NCBI GenBank assembly: GCA_020466095.1
Contig: CM035808.1
Coordinates: 7,602,133-7,666,132 of the forward strand
Source of the DNA: Chlorops oryzae
Taxonomy: Eukaryota; Arthropoda; Insecta; Diptera; Chloropidae
Direction of reading: 5' to 3'
DNA length: 64,000 bases
In this document: positions 24,601 through 39,600 of the stretch, in pieces
Layout of the letters: every line of letters begins with the position of its first letter
Numbering within the stretch: position 1 is the first letter of the stretch
The notes under the pieces: model-generated
What the model saw: the letters and a program-made list of their open reading frames with translations, nothing else
Told to the model about the DNA's origin: nothing
Database searches by the model: none
Position numbers and translations under genes: made by a program

Positions 24601-27600
24601 ATTAAATAATTATATTTAATTTGCGAAAATTATAAATTTTCTAAATCGTTAAATCAGAGCAAAAAATCAGAACAGAGAAACGCAAAAAATTTACCGTCAT
24701 TTAGTGTGACCAACGCTAATAGTGAGCATGCGCAACCAGTGCTGTACGTGTTCAGCCATCGATCGGTTCAATTTTGGCCTCTTTAAACATATTTTTTAAA
24801 CGATACTTGAGAAAAGAATCTTTATGTTTCCTTGAGGGTCTTTTCGATATCTTAAACTGCCTGAATTGATGTAAGACGAAGCATCAAGTGTAAAAGATTG
24901 CATCAAAACAAACCAAAAAAAAAAACATAGCCGCATTGCGCGATGGAAACATGCGGAAATAGCGAGAAAAAAAGCACACTCCTTCGGATGGAAAACAATT
25001 TAATTAGTATCATTTTAGGTGATTCGCCTAAGTTAAGAGCTCATTTATCGTTTCCATATCGACCATGGTTGTCTATTCTAAATACAAAAAAAAAAAAAAA
25101 AACCGACCCGAAGTTGATTACCTCACTTCAGCGATCGTCTGACCCAGTTTGTTCACCTACTTTTGCAGCAACGATGGCGCTATTAATTAAATGTTCCACA
25201 AATAGAAAAGAAAACGGGAATCGCATGGCCAACTGAAAACCGCTCCAACAGGAATCATCATTCCGAGCGGAGCGGTTTCGTTGAGACCGTGGCTGCATGT
25301 TCTGATGCGGTCAAGGCAGCTTTTCATTTACTCGTATGTTGAGCAAAAGCAAAGCGCATCGATATGTATGTGCGCCTCACAGATAGACAGACAGACAGAC
25401 ATACTTTTCTTACTGTTTTTGAATTTTTTAAATTTTTTTCCAGTTGCATGTGCACCGGTTGCATTCGAATTCGCATTCGTTCTGATTTCGAAGTGGTTTT
25501 TCACCATTTCGCTTTGGCCAGTTCTTGCGTAGCGTTGGTCATTATCCACGCTTCGTTGTCTTGGCTTCTTGCAATCCGAAAGCCTTAATTGCCATTGAGT
25601 GAGCAAAACAGCATTTTCAAAATTCTAATTGCATGGGGGGATAACCGTTTTCTATCGTTTTTGTTTTTCCTCTTTTGTATTTTCTTCTCCTTTGTTCTTT
25701 CTTTTTTTTTTTTTTTTGATTTTCGGCCTAATCGTTTTGTGGGACGAACTTTAAACGACAAATTTGTATGATTTTCTGGTTGCACATTTAAGTCGATTGG
25801 TGTGTTTGGAAAGAGTTTCGTAAGCTTAGCTTGTTATTACGATCAAATAACTTTCAAAAAATGTCGAGTGCCAAAAGAAGGTGGTTCGAATGTTGGCTTG
25901 GTCAGGTACATATGGGTATTTCCAAACGGACGTGACAGTCAGTTACTTTAGCAATTTAAAGTCCCGAATTGAAGAATTGTGGAAAATGGTAATATTGTTT
26001 CTAGCTATTATCGCGCAAGTCTTCCGGAATTTTATCAAAACATTATGCAGATCAGAAAGCCAATTAGATATCCTCGGACGTGACAAAAAGCTTACTTTTT
26101 TCTGGAAATACCCATATTTTGATTTCGTATGATTTTTCTTTCAAGCATTAACTTTATTGAATGAAATTTTCTGAGAATATTCATACGGCCTTAATATGAA
26201 TCTCGAGAGATCTTAATGTGTACCTATTCAGGTGATACAATAGCCTTGCTCAATATATAATATATTAAAATCGATATAGCCTACAAGAATGAACAGATTT
26301 GTCATCACCGAAAATATTTCAAATGTTTATATGCATACTTTTGGCTGATCAAAGTTATTTGTGAAAGCTCAGATTATAGTCTTCGCTTCATTATATAACG
26401 AGACCCTTTTAATCCGATGTATTGCTCCCTTTTATTTCATCATTAGTAGGTATCTACACTCAAAAAATTCCGTCGTAGAATCTATGATATCAGTGAATCT
26501 ATTATTCCAATTGATATGGTCCAATTGCAATCGATTCAACCTTTGATATTTCTAGAAAGTATGTATTGATTTCAATGATATAAATCTGATTTAACATATT
26601 GACTTGAACTTGGTTATTTCAAGAGCAATTTCAAATCATAGGAATACGGTTTTCTTAATACATGACAATTACTTATTATTGAATGAAATTTTCTGAGAAT
26701 ATTCTAGGCCTTAATATGAATCTCGAGAGATCTTAATATGTACCTTTTTCAGGTGATACAATACCTTGAACTTATACAGGTTTTGAGAAAATTAAATAAA
26801 AATTAACTTAATTAGTTATGCTGTATCAAATCTAAATAAAGTTCGACTTTATTGATAGCAAACGGATGTATTCGAATTAAGTTTGTCTCATATTTCCAAA
26901 AATTTATTAGACATATGGGGTAGCAAATTAAAGGAAATCGATCCCAGCATTTTGATAAAATAAAAAATTTGGGTTTAATGGACCTTTTCATACCAAAATG
27001 GCTCTCAAAGTCCAAAAATTTTAAATTTTAAATTTTGACTTTGAAGTAAATACCCTGAAGCTGCAATAAAGTATAAGACTAATTTTATACGCCTAGAATA
27101 GTCTGACAATTCTCTGTCGAACTGCATTAAAATTTTATTGGTAAACTTGAGCGTAACAATTTTTTTTCTGAAACAAATGCAAATTTCTTTTTTCCCTTAT
27201 AACTATCAGGGGTGCATTTTGGAGCTCCACTGCCATAAGAGTTCTTGTTAGTTCTGACCCCCTCTATCAGCTCCGACCGGTTGACCATCACAAACGAAAC
27301 CTGTATATTAAATCGATATAGCCTATAAAATGAACAGATTGTCATCACCGAAAATATTTTAAATGTTTTATACATACTTTTGGCTGATCAAATTAATTTG
27401 TCTAAGCTCAGATTATAGTCTCAACACAAGGAATAACTCCTTGTAATTTAAATCAGCTTCATTATATAACGAGACCCTTTTAATCCGATGTACTGCTCCC
27501 TTTTATATTATCATTAGTAGGTACCTAAAAGTATTGATAAACAACACAATGGCAAACCTTTGAGGCCCTCGAACGAAAAATTGTAGTCTGCGTTATTAAA

Positions 27601-30600
27601 AGTATTTAGTTCATTAAGATACAAATCCCTGTATCTTAGTTTTGCTGAATTGACCTACGGGTCAATTTATAATCAATCCGAAAAGTTGGCCTGAAGTTGC
27701 GCATTTTTGCTTTTACTTACGGCTCGTAAGAGTTAATATTTTTTTTTTTTCATATCTGGGCAATTCCATGAATACGGTCCCACCCGTGACTCCCATTTTA
27801 TAGGTTTTAGCTCACAATAATTGAGAAAAATGACTTTATTCTCAAGGATCTACAATTTTGAAAGCGTTTAACAATCATTAGACATTGAAATTACACAATT
27901 TGTGCTCAGATTTGTGTCACAAGTAGGACAGTTTCTCGTAGAATTGCCCAGATATAAGAAAGTTGCAGCCCCCGATATGGAGAAAATAACTGCCATATTA
28001 ATTGAGCCAAAGAAGAACTCCAGATCTAGTAAAAGTATTAATAGGAAACCATTTTTTTACCAATCTGGCCTACAGCTCAAAAACTGAATATTTTACGAAA
28101 CCTTTTTGATTCGAATAAAGGAAAAATATAACTGGACACTCCTAGCAGCATACTTAATGTATCCGAGCCCTCTTTGATAACGTTTTAGTGCTGCTAAGTT
28201 CAAAATTTTTACCTAAAATCCGACGAAAAGGAGGTGATAGGGGTGCTCAATATCGACCAAAAATCGTATGGGAGGGGGGGGTGGAAAATGCTCCCCTAAG
28301 GAGTTAGAGGGCCTTAAAGTTTTTAGGCAGTAAGTCGAGAAAAAAAATTCTCCCACGATAACGGTTCATCGTAGAAAAAAAACTGTTAAGCGGTTTGAAA
28401 GCCAATTTTATGGGCTTTTAGGCAAAATTAAATTCATGGTAAGAATTTAAGCCAATAATGGTTAATTAAGCGGTCAAAGTCAAAAATTCTGAAAAAAATT
28501 CTATTTTTTTTACTTTGAGAGCCATTTTGGTATGAAAAAGGTCCTATTAACACATACTTTTCTAATTTTTTTCAAAATCCTCGATTAATTTACTTCAAAT
28601 CTGTGGTACATTTGTCATACCTTATTTGCGGTTTAACCTCAGGAAAAATAGGATTTATAAACAAACTTGAACTTTTTTTATGTGATGAAATTCTTAAAAT
28701 AGCAATCTTTGGCTTACAATGGCCAGCCAGCAATTTCTTATTTAAGACAAATTTTGGTTTAAAATTATACGAACTTTAACTGGAAAAATTGGTAATTTTT
28801 TGCTGAGATTATTTAAATTGATTTAAAAAAAAGTTCAAGTTTGGAAAAATAGGATTTATAAACAAACTTGAACTTTTTTTTAAATCAATTTAAATAATCT
28901 CAGCAAAAAATTACCAATTTTTCCAGTTAAAGTTCGTATAATTTTAAACCAAAATTTGTCTTAAATAAGAAATTGCTGGCTGGCCATTGTAAGCCAAAGA
29001 TTGCTATTTTAAGAATTTCATCACATAAAAAAAGTTCAAGTTTGTTTATAAATCCTATTTTTCCTGAGGTTAAACCGCAAATAAGGTATGACAAATGTAC
29101 CACAGATTTGAAGTAAATTAATCGAGGATTTTGAAAAAAATTAGAAAAGTATGTGTTAATAGGACCTTTTTCATACCAAAATGGCTCTCAAAGTAAAAAA
29201 AATAGAATTTTTTTCAGAATTTTTGACTTTGACCGCTTAATTAACCATTATTGGCTTAAATTCTTACCATGAATTTAATTTTGCCTAAAAGCCCATAGAA
29301 TTGGCTTTCAAACCGCTTAACAGTTTTTTTTCTACGATGAACCGTTATCGTGGGAGAATTTTTTTTCTCGACTTACTGCCTAAAAACTTTAAGGCCCTCT
29401 AACTCCTTAGGGGAGCATTTTCCACCCCCCCCTCCCGTACGATTTTTGGTCGATATTGAGCACCCCTATCACCTCCTTTCGGATATACATCCTTATGCGA
29501 AACACCCTGTATAGGAATTTCATGAAAGAGCTTGGGTGCGTGACGTTTTGGAAGGCGCAATGAAAGCAACTCTATTTATTTGGTTGGCAACTTATTTTCT
29601 GTTTTCCCTGTAATATTTGCCTTGAAATTTACTTGCCTGTTTTATTCTACATTTTCCCACAAATTCTTCTCTATTTGACAGGGTTCGAACTCGGACCTTC
29701 CAGATTACAAGTCTAGCACACTTCAACTACGCCATCGCGTGATATGATTACAACTTGCTAGTTTTATTATATCAATATAAGTGGGAAACAGTAGAAACTA
29801 TTAGATTGACAGTAGAACTTATTGTATTTTACTTAGATTCTATTATATTTTTCTACATCTTCCTATCGTAGAAACAACGATGCAAAATTTTTTCAGTGTA
29901 GAAAGGATTAATAAAACAACACAATGGCAAACCTTTGAGGCCCTCGAACGTACGAAAATTTTTGACTGCAGTTATCAAAAGTATTTAGTGATAGCTGCAA
30001 ATCCCTGTATTTAGTTTTGCTGAATTGCCTACGGGTCAATGTTATATCAATCCCGAAAAGCGTGGCGGAGAATTAAGTTGCGCATTTATTGCTTTTACTT
30101 ACGGCTCGTAAAGAATTTTTTTTTTTTTTTCATAATTATAAGAAGTTTTCAGCCCCAGATATGGAGAAAATAACTGCCATATTAATTGGTCCAAAGAAAA
30201 ACTCCAGATCTAGTAGATACCTAGAATAAGAAAGACCAATTTTTTCACCACTTCTGGCCTACAGCTCGAAAACTGAATATTTTATGAAACCTCTTTGATT
30301 CGAAGTTCAAAATTTTTACCCGAAATCCGACGAAAAAACTAAAACTTGCAGATTACACATAACTTTATGAAAGACATCAAAGATCATCATTATTTGGACC
30401 CAGGAGAATACAAACATTAATTTAAAAAAAAAAACCTACCAAGTCCATTCATTTATGTATACATTTCCAAGAGATTTTGAGTTCATTTTCTCTTCCTGTA
30501 GAGATTAATGTATAAAAAAAATATTTGCCTGTCTCTTGAAATTGTGTCGTGGAGAGTTTTGGGTGTATGTCCATAAATAGAATCGAAAATTGAGTTGATT

Positions 30601-33600
30601 TACACATCGTTCGGTGGTTGGAACTCCTATCAAATGCCTTAGCTGATAAAGACGAATTAGTATTTTGGGCCGTCCCGAGAAAAGAAGAGTTATCCGATTA
30701 GCTTTGGTACGGAAATAATGACTCTTATGCATAAAAATGAGATGAATCTCTGACTTGAGTCAACCAAGATGAAGCTTTAATACGTTATTTGAAATTCATA
30801 GGTCAATTGGTCTTCTAGCATATCAAACTAAAAAATTGCTCAAAAACTCGAGAAAAAGGTCTGATCCTCATTCTTATGCAAACCATTTGTTGAACATTCA
30901 TAGTGCGGCTTGATCAATTCGAGCCTTATTACCTTTTAAGCCTTTCAAACAGGAAGAGTTTTTTTTTTCTTTGATCCTCCGAATTAAACAAGGGACCTTC
31001 TATCACCATTTTTAATTCCGAACTTTCTAATTCTCTCATATATCACTAAAACATCATCTGAGTCATTTCCCCTTAAACACCTGCAGTGACTCCATGCATA
31101 TTTCTTCCTCAGGCATGTCTCAATGAACATTTCTGTGTTCACCCAGCGTGAAATCATTATGACAGCCGTTTTGAGCAACAGCAAAAGAGAGCCTTTCTCG
31201 AATGAATTGAAATTGTGCATCGAAGAATCGATCGTGACAAAACGACGATCTCTATGTCTCTCGGGAGATCGTTCCTCCTAATGAAAGCCATAATTCACCC
31301 GAAAAGCACTTTACCAATGCCACATGTCAACGGCTCGTTTCGATCGATCGTCAAACCGTCAATCGTCGGTGCGAGCGCAAAATATCGAGAGTCAAACAAA
31401 CTCAAATCGATTCAAGCGAGAGGCAACAGAAAAGAAAAAAAAAAGAAACCAGAAGATTTTCAAATTCGAAATTCATACGCGGCTACCAATCGGCCGAAGC
31501 GGTTCGCGAAGAATTCCGCATGAACGCGCTGCACCATGCAGCATTTGCTCCACTCACGTTAACTTCTGACCGCTAGTTCGATATTCATGCGACTCCAGAC
31601 ACAAGACAAGCCCAGACAAGATACTCTCAAGCCATTTGTGCTCGTGCGTTTGCTATTCCTCATTGGTTGGTCGCGGCGTTTGGAACGTTTTTCGTTGATC
31701 CGCGCGCAGTTCATGCCACACGGACGGCTTATGGGATGCAAAAAAACTTTTATCGCATAATAATCGATCTTTTACTTTGTTTTTCTCGGTACCGTAACAT
31801 TTTCTTTATCGAGTACGCGATCGAGTTTCCGTGCGGAAGTTCGGAAGTGTTTTTTGAAAAATATGAAATCGAAACAGAAAACAAGAAAAATTGCCATCAT
31901 TTTAAATCAAAAAATTTAAAAAAAAAAAGATAAAAATTTTAATAAAATTTTAACGATTCAAAAGTGAATTAGAGTCTAGATTTGACGAAACGGCGCTACC
32001 GTCGTATGTGGAATATTTTTTATTGCATTCAAAAACGACCCAACGACCGTCTCTTGTGCTCCGCTCCGACAAGCCTTTCGCTTACATGCGAAAACATGCA
32101 GCGAAACGGAACAAAATTTTTTAATTAAAAAACAAAAGAAAATATAAAATAAATAAAACAAAATGAATTCGAAAAAATGGAATTTTAAATGCACGAAAAT
32201 CGTAAAAGAAAATTTTCTGCCAAACACTTTTGAAATACGAGTACATAATTCATAATTAAACCAGAAGAAATACATGAAAATGAAAAGGTATCCAACTACC
32301 GAGCTCCGGCTTGATATCCAAGATATCTTTCGCATATAACCATTACACTCTTATTATTGTGGTTTAACTTTCGTCGTGCACGTCGTTGTCTTCGACGTTG
32401 TTGTTGTTGTTTGCTGGCAAAAGAGTTCGTTGCGCTGCGCTGAGCATAAACCGCGAATTAACACCCACTGCGCAATAAATTAATGAGATTTATGAAATAA
32501 ATATTAAATCTCGAAACTTTATACAAACAACAACAAAATATGCACACAAAAATGTGCAATAAAAGTTGAGCAATTTTTTTTATAATTTATTTTTATTCTT
32601 TTTTTTTTGTTGGAATTTTCGTTTTGTCTTCATTAAAAAGTGATTACGTTGCATAAATCGAAAGGGAAAAGTCTATAATAACGCAATCAGCTTAAAGTCA
32701 AAAGATTAAAGAAGCAATAATTGACTATTTTGAAATGTTTAAATATATACATACATATGTGAGAGTGCTTGAAACTGATTAGTCTTCTCTAACCGGTAGC
32801 GCCTGAATTGAAAAAAATAAAATTAAAAATAATAAAATATGACGGATTTTGAAGTTTTGTGACAAAACACGATTTTTAGTGATGCCATATGGCATCGCTA
32901 GGCGCTACCGGCTAACGAAATTGGATTTGTATTCTTCTTTTTACAATTTTCGCACCATGGAACCCTGAGATCGAACCAATCGAAAGCTTTTATGTGGAAT
33001 CATCTGCTCCATCAAAAAGAATTACAGCCCGTGAAATGCCTGGGACATCCACCGTAATGCAGAAGAACCCAATTAAATGACAAAATTAAACCCATTTGGA
33101 TCGTTTAGTTTATAATTTTCGATTTTAAAAGAGCCTTCAAATCTTTCGGCAAGATAATCTTATAATATTTCTGCACTACACGAAGATTTTAAATCAAATA
33201 TTCAATCAAATGTTGTAAGATAAAATTTGAATAATTTCTTTTAAAATATGTAAATAAATTATAGTCCAATGTTTTAATTAGGTTTAAGCATAACAACCCT
33301 CTGTGGTGTAAATAGCCCACCATAGTCATGTGATTGCTTTGAATCGCCAAACAATTTTCCACTTCAGCACTTGAGTCAACATTTAAAAATTCATTTATTG
33401 TCACTATAATCAAATCAAGTTAATTTTCCTAACATTTTCTGAGCAACCTCATGAATTTGCCTCAATTCCAGTCACAATTAGATTATTAAAAGTAAATCGA
33501 ATCATTGCACTTTTATTTGCCGTATATGAAGGAAGGCTCCGAAATCCTTTTCACTTTTTACCATCACATTTTTAAAAGGTTTTTTTATATTTTTTAATTC

Positions 33601-36600
33601 AAATTTAAGCTGAGAGCTTTCACGGAAAAACGAAACACCATATATTACCACCGCAAAGTCAACATATAGAAATCCACTAATTGACATCATAATTAAACAA
33701 GTAAAGAAGTTTACATCGGCTAAGCCGATTGCACACATACCTTTTCCTCAGCCTGAAATATGTTAAAACATTACCTTAACAAAAATTCCTGCCGTTTTCG
33801 TTGTTCTAGCTTGGATATCTATTTATACCTTATCTGTACTTTGATTTAGCTTCTAAGACTCGAGATTATTATTAAGCACAAAATTTTCGCGGATGGTGAG
33901 CATGGTCAAGTTTTAACCGTTAGAGGAAATTTTGTCTAGCTGCGAAAACCTCAATTCAAAATAGTGAAAATAAATTTTTGCGAATTTCGCGAATGGTGGT
34001 CATGGTCAAATTTTAACCTTAATTGACGACTTTATTTGGCGGCAAAATACACAATCGGAAGAAGCAAAAAAAAAAATCATTTTTGTATACAGATATGAGA
34101 ATAAGAGAAAAAGTGTTTTTTTCTTATATGTAGGATGATGACCATAGTTATAGCGATGTCGCAATTTTTTTTTCAGCGAAAGCTTAAGTCTACATGGTAG
34201 CTATACACACACCAAATTTCAATAAGCTGGGATGTATAGTAAAAAAGTTATCCACGAAAAACGTTAAGAATCGTGATTTTTGAAACTTCTGAACCACTTC
34301 CCACGACCCAAGAAGGGACTACGAAAAAAATTTGTATGCAGTTTTTCGGACATTTACCTAGTTCAAGTCCATGCCAAATTTCAATATGATATCTTTCATG
34401 GCTTAGGAGTAAATTACGAAAAACTAAAGTGTGACCGACAGACAGACAGACATGGCTAGATCGACTCCTCTTGTCACCCTGATCGAGAATATATATATAT
34501 GTCTATATCTATCGCGACTCCTTTGGCATGTTACATACTCCGAGCCAAACTTAATATACCCTTTCCTTCGGAAAAGGTATAATTAAATACAATATAGCTC
34601 TCACATTTTTCAAGAATTTTCCTCATCTCACGTCCTATTACAGGAGTATGCTTTTACACAAAATATTTGGAGGACATTTAAGGGGACCTTCTGGTCTAGA
34701 GCACGAAAATTTAGGGTATTTTCATGATTTTTATTTTGGTATTAAGCCAAATAAAAAACGATTTTCTAAGTATGCAGGCTTATTATATTCTTTATTGACA
34801 AAAAATAAAAAATGTTGTTGTATTTTTTTTTTTTTTTTGGTATTTTAAAAATGGCGTTGAAGTGGACCCTCTTTGAAAAAGTACCTCCGTGGTGTGAAAG
34901 ATTTTGGCAGTTCTGGTAATCGGAAAAAAAAAACAAAAATATGTTATTAATCAGAATGAATGCGGCTATGGCAGGAACTAGAATAAAAAAAATTTTTTTT
35001 TAAATTGACAAAATGGCGCAATTTTTTATTTCAACCATCAAAAACTCTCCTTTTTTTTACCATTTTTTTGATGAAAAAATATGAAGTTCTTGAAATAAAA
35101 ATTCGATTCTAGTTCGGGTCATAGCCATTGATGTTATGAATAATATATAAAAATTCCAGACAAATCGGTTCGATGGTTTTTTTGTTTTCCTTCACACCAG
35201 GTCAAAAAAATTAGTTTTGAGATAAACTCGTTCAAAGTTGCTTTGATCAAGCGCGCTGCGTGCTGTCTCCGCCTTCTAAAACGGCTGTAGCAAAGAAAAT
35301 ATTGTCAATATCTTCACGAAACTTTGCCAGCATATTCTTAAAAGTCTATTCTTCCGAAATATATTTTTAAAAAAAATCAATTTTCAAAAAATTCTAGGCC
35401 AGAAGGTCCCCTTAATTTATGAAAATGTTTCATTAAATTGAATTAAATTGTTTTTAAACATTTTTTGTTCCCATCTAATGAGATTTTTTTATAAATTATT
35501 TTCTTTTTCCTTGCTATGAGTAGTAAATCAACCCATTTTAATGGCTTTCATTGCCATTACAATTTGTCCAAAAGATATCTACCTACTCATTTAAAAATTT
35601 TCAAAAATTAGTAAATAAAACTGAATGGTCTAAAATCCTCAATAAAACGCCTGTGTTGCTCATAACAGTAAAAAATTAATCTAGAAAAATAGCTGCAATC
35701 AAACATCCTTTTAAACATCAAACTCACCCATGCTTAATCTTTATAACCACTTAAAGCGAAACGAATAAATGCCAACAAATTAGCAGAAAAACTAAGCCGA
35801 GTTTCAACGGTGGCCCCCACTCAAAGAGATAATAAATAATTTTAATTGGACCACAATTGATTTCTAAAAGTGTTCAACAATGCGAAAAGAAAACTCTCAA
35901 GTCTGGCGCTGAAGAAAAATCGTTGCAGAAAAAAAACCCCAAAGACAGTAAGAAAGATTCAAAGGAAGAAAGATTGGAACGAAAGAAAGCAATCATACAA
36001 ATGCATGTGCAGCGTCCATGAATGCTGGATAGACATTTGATAAATCCGACTTGATGAGGCTTGAGCTAGACTATCGAACAAACTGGCCAACCTGTGGCGA
36101 AGATGCTCCAGTTTCGCGAACAACACACGAACGCTTGAAGTCTGCTGCAACGAGCAACGAATTCGAGTTCGATAGATTCAACGCTGCTCCACATGCTGTA
36201 TGCGCGCCTGCGCAGCGTGAAAATGTTCAAGATTCGCGAGAATCTAATGCAAAATGTGATAAATGCACAAAAGAAAAAAAGAAGAAATATTTTTATAAAA
36301 AAAATAACGCTACTGGTGCAACAAAAAAAAGCACATAAAATAAAACCCAAACTCTGAATTGGAGTGAATGCTCAGTTTAGAAGCAAGAAAGAAAAATTTT
36401 CGATCCAGCGTTTTGCTTGGAGAAAAGAAAAGAGAAATGTGTTTTCGATTTTGCCCATCAATGCGCAGCGTTAAGATATACAATTTTAGTTTTTTTTTTC
36501 TTATCTTTTTACGCAAGGAGTGCATCATACATGGATGCATAGAGAAGCACATCTCAAGCCTTGCATTGTGCAATTTTCTCCAAAAGCCGCAGAAGTCTTT

Positions 36601-39600
36601 AAGCATTCGTTCAATTCGGACATTGAGATTGTTCATAAAATTTTACTTTTGCGTTTTTATTGTGGTAATATATGGTGTTTTGTTTTTCCGTGAAAGCTTC
36701 TCAGCTTTAATTTGAATTAAAAAATAGAAAAAAAATCTTTTAAAAATGTGATGGTAAAAAGTGAAAAGGATTTGGGAACCTTCCTTCATATACGGCAAAT
36801 AAAAGTGCAATAATTCGATTTACTTTTAATAATCTAATTGTGACTGGAATTGAGGCAAATTCATGAAGTTGCTCAGAAAATGTTAGGAAAATTAATTTGA
36901 TTTGATTATGGTGACAATAAATGAATTTTCTAAATGTTGACTCAAGTGCTGAAGTGGAAAATTGTTTGGCGATTCAAAGCAATCACATGACTATGGTGGG
37001 CTATTTACACCACAGAGGGTTGTTATGCTTAAACCTAATTAAAACATTGGACTATAATTTATTTACATATTTTAAAAGGAATTATTAAAATTTTATCTTA
37101 CAACATTTGATTGAATATTTGATTTAAAATCTTCATGCAGTGCAGAAATATTATAAGATTATCTTGCCGAAAGATTTGAAGGCTCTTTTAAAATCGAAAA
37201 TTATAAGCTTAACGATCCAAATAGAGTTAACTTTGTCATTTACTTAATTGGGTTCTTCTGCATTACGGTGGATGTCCCACGCATTTCGCGGGCTGTAATT
37301 CTATTTCATGGAACAAATGATTCCACATAAAAACCTTCGATTGGTTCGATCTCAGGGTTTTATGACACACAGCTTGTGGGGAAAGAAGAACAACTTTCGT
37401 TTAAAAAGACTAATCAGATTCCAAACACTCATGAATCTCAGGTTGTAGGAATTGAAATTGTTAAGTAAAAAGAGGGCAAGATTTCAAATGGCCTATCTAT
37501 TTTTTATTTATTTAATTTTATTTATTGATCTTACTTAGTATCAACATATAAAAAGATCTTTCTTGAATTATCTTAATCACTATTTTTAAAAAAAATAAAA
37601 TAAAGCTCCAAAGACTTTCAATTTCAAAACGAAATGGTACCGGACAAAATAAGACGATTTCTGTCTCTCAAAAATGATTGACAAAAGTCCAAGAGATCTT
37701 TAAATGTAAACAAATAGACATTAAAAAAATCCGCACACATAAATCAATATTAGTTTTCTTTGCATTAAGTCAACGGCGGACTTAAATTAGCGGTAAAAAC
37801 CTGTCGAAGAAATTGAGCTTAAAAAAAAAAAAATGAATGAGACACAAACGGAAATAAACACTAATTGACGATCAAATCAAGCAAAGCCGAATAAAAAATT
37901 GATATGTAAAGAGTTGATATTAAACCAATTTAAAAGTTAACAAAGTGTGAGAAAAGAAAAGTGAAATTTTTACTTAAACAAAATGAGCAGCCGGCTTTAA
38001 AGGTCTTTAAACTGTCATCGAATAAAATCAATCGAAGCTCAATCAATCGAATTCAATCATCGCACTATTTTCGTACTTTTGAGTCGTAGTCTTTCCCTCA
38101 CAATCGAATCGCCCCAACAGCGCAAAGAATCTTTTGCACAGCAATTTCCCTGGCAACAATTTTTCTCATTATCTGCACTCGTTTCCCCTTTTTAAATCTC
38201 TCCTCCCCCCCCGAATTAGCTACTTTTCCACAATAAACGTTAAGAAAAGCCTTTTCGGCAGAATGACAACGACACTCGCATCCATACGTCGCGTTAAGAC
38301 GAAAAGTAAATCGAATAACGATATACGCACAGTGGTCGCAAGTGAACAAAATAGCGAAACAGATTTACAAACAAATTTACGTCGTGTTTCAAGTGATAAT
38401 CTTTCGAATTTAGCTGACATCATGGAATCGTCCGATAAAGATGATTTAATCGAAGCTAATATTGCTTTAGCCGGACGAAAGGAACATAATAATCGCCGAA
38501 GTGTTGTGAGGTAAGAACAGCCGATTGAATAATCGAGAAAGGGCCTACGTAATTTGCTCAAGGTAAAGCCCGGATAGAAAATTCTATCCTTGCATCATCG
38601 TGGAGTTAGTTAGAGTGCCGCCTCTTTAGTGGCCTTCTTTGAATAAATCTAGACAGTACGTCCATACAATACGTATCTACCTCTCTAGATTTACAAGTTA
38701 TAGTCTATGTATTTGTGCATTTTTTTCGAGCAAAAATTTGTGACAACATTTTTTTTTATAATTCTCACTTAGTTTCAATTCGTGGAAATATAAAGGGTGT
38801 ACTTTGCATGTTGAACGTCAGTTTCGCGCAGAGGCGATATCGTAACAAATGAGGTTTTACCGAAGCGCGATTATTAGCTAGTTGAACACTATACCTTAGA
38901 GCTGGAGAACTATCGATAGTTGAGACCATCTTAGTCTGAAATATCGATAGTAAAATCCGAAAGATATATTTTAAAATTCTCAACATATTTCATTGTGAAA
39001 ATTGCGGTACGATTTCAATCAGCATGTTTGAGCGTTTAACATTTAAATATCAACTATTTAAATTTTAAACTTATAAAAATTAATGGTGTCCAATAATAAT
39101 TAATAAAATATTGTAGCATAAATATCCTCTCATTTAATATCACGTGGTAATATACAAAAGCCGAATTTAAAACCTTTCTCAATCAATTCTCCATACTTTG
39201 TAACTAGCACTAGATGCTAGGCAAAAGTATTTGGTACTGCTTGTCCTTGGATATTGAAAAAATCCCTTGATTTCGTTTTCATTAGAAAGTGTAGTAAAAA
39301 ATCCATTGTAAACATTGAAGTGATTTTTGGTAAAGGTAAAATCGAAAATTCTCAAAGGAAAAAACCCTCGTTTCTGCATCGGTGCATAGAATAAAATTTT
39401 GCATGAAACGCCTATAATCTCATTTGGTTTGATAAAACTGGCACACATAAGACATCCTGGAAGTTTCTGTAAGATTTTTCACGAAGTTGATAAGTCAAGA
39501 ATGTGTGTAAGGTTTCATTAGTTGTATAGGAGTTAATCGATTATTTCAATAATCGATAAGTCCAATTATGATTTTTCAGTAATCGTAGGATCAATAATCG

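Noticed and set aside
29679..29742. Functional tRNA-Thr gene
   Set aside because: A and B boxes and the anticodon stem are visible, but acceptor and T stems do not pair; treated as pseudogene or SINE.
33189..33738. Possible receptor- or transposase-like gene on the minus strand
   Set aside because: The two inverted arms share short frames, but both are broken by stops and no family could be named.
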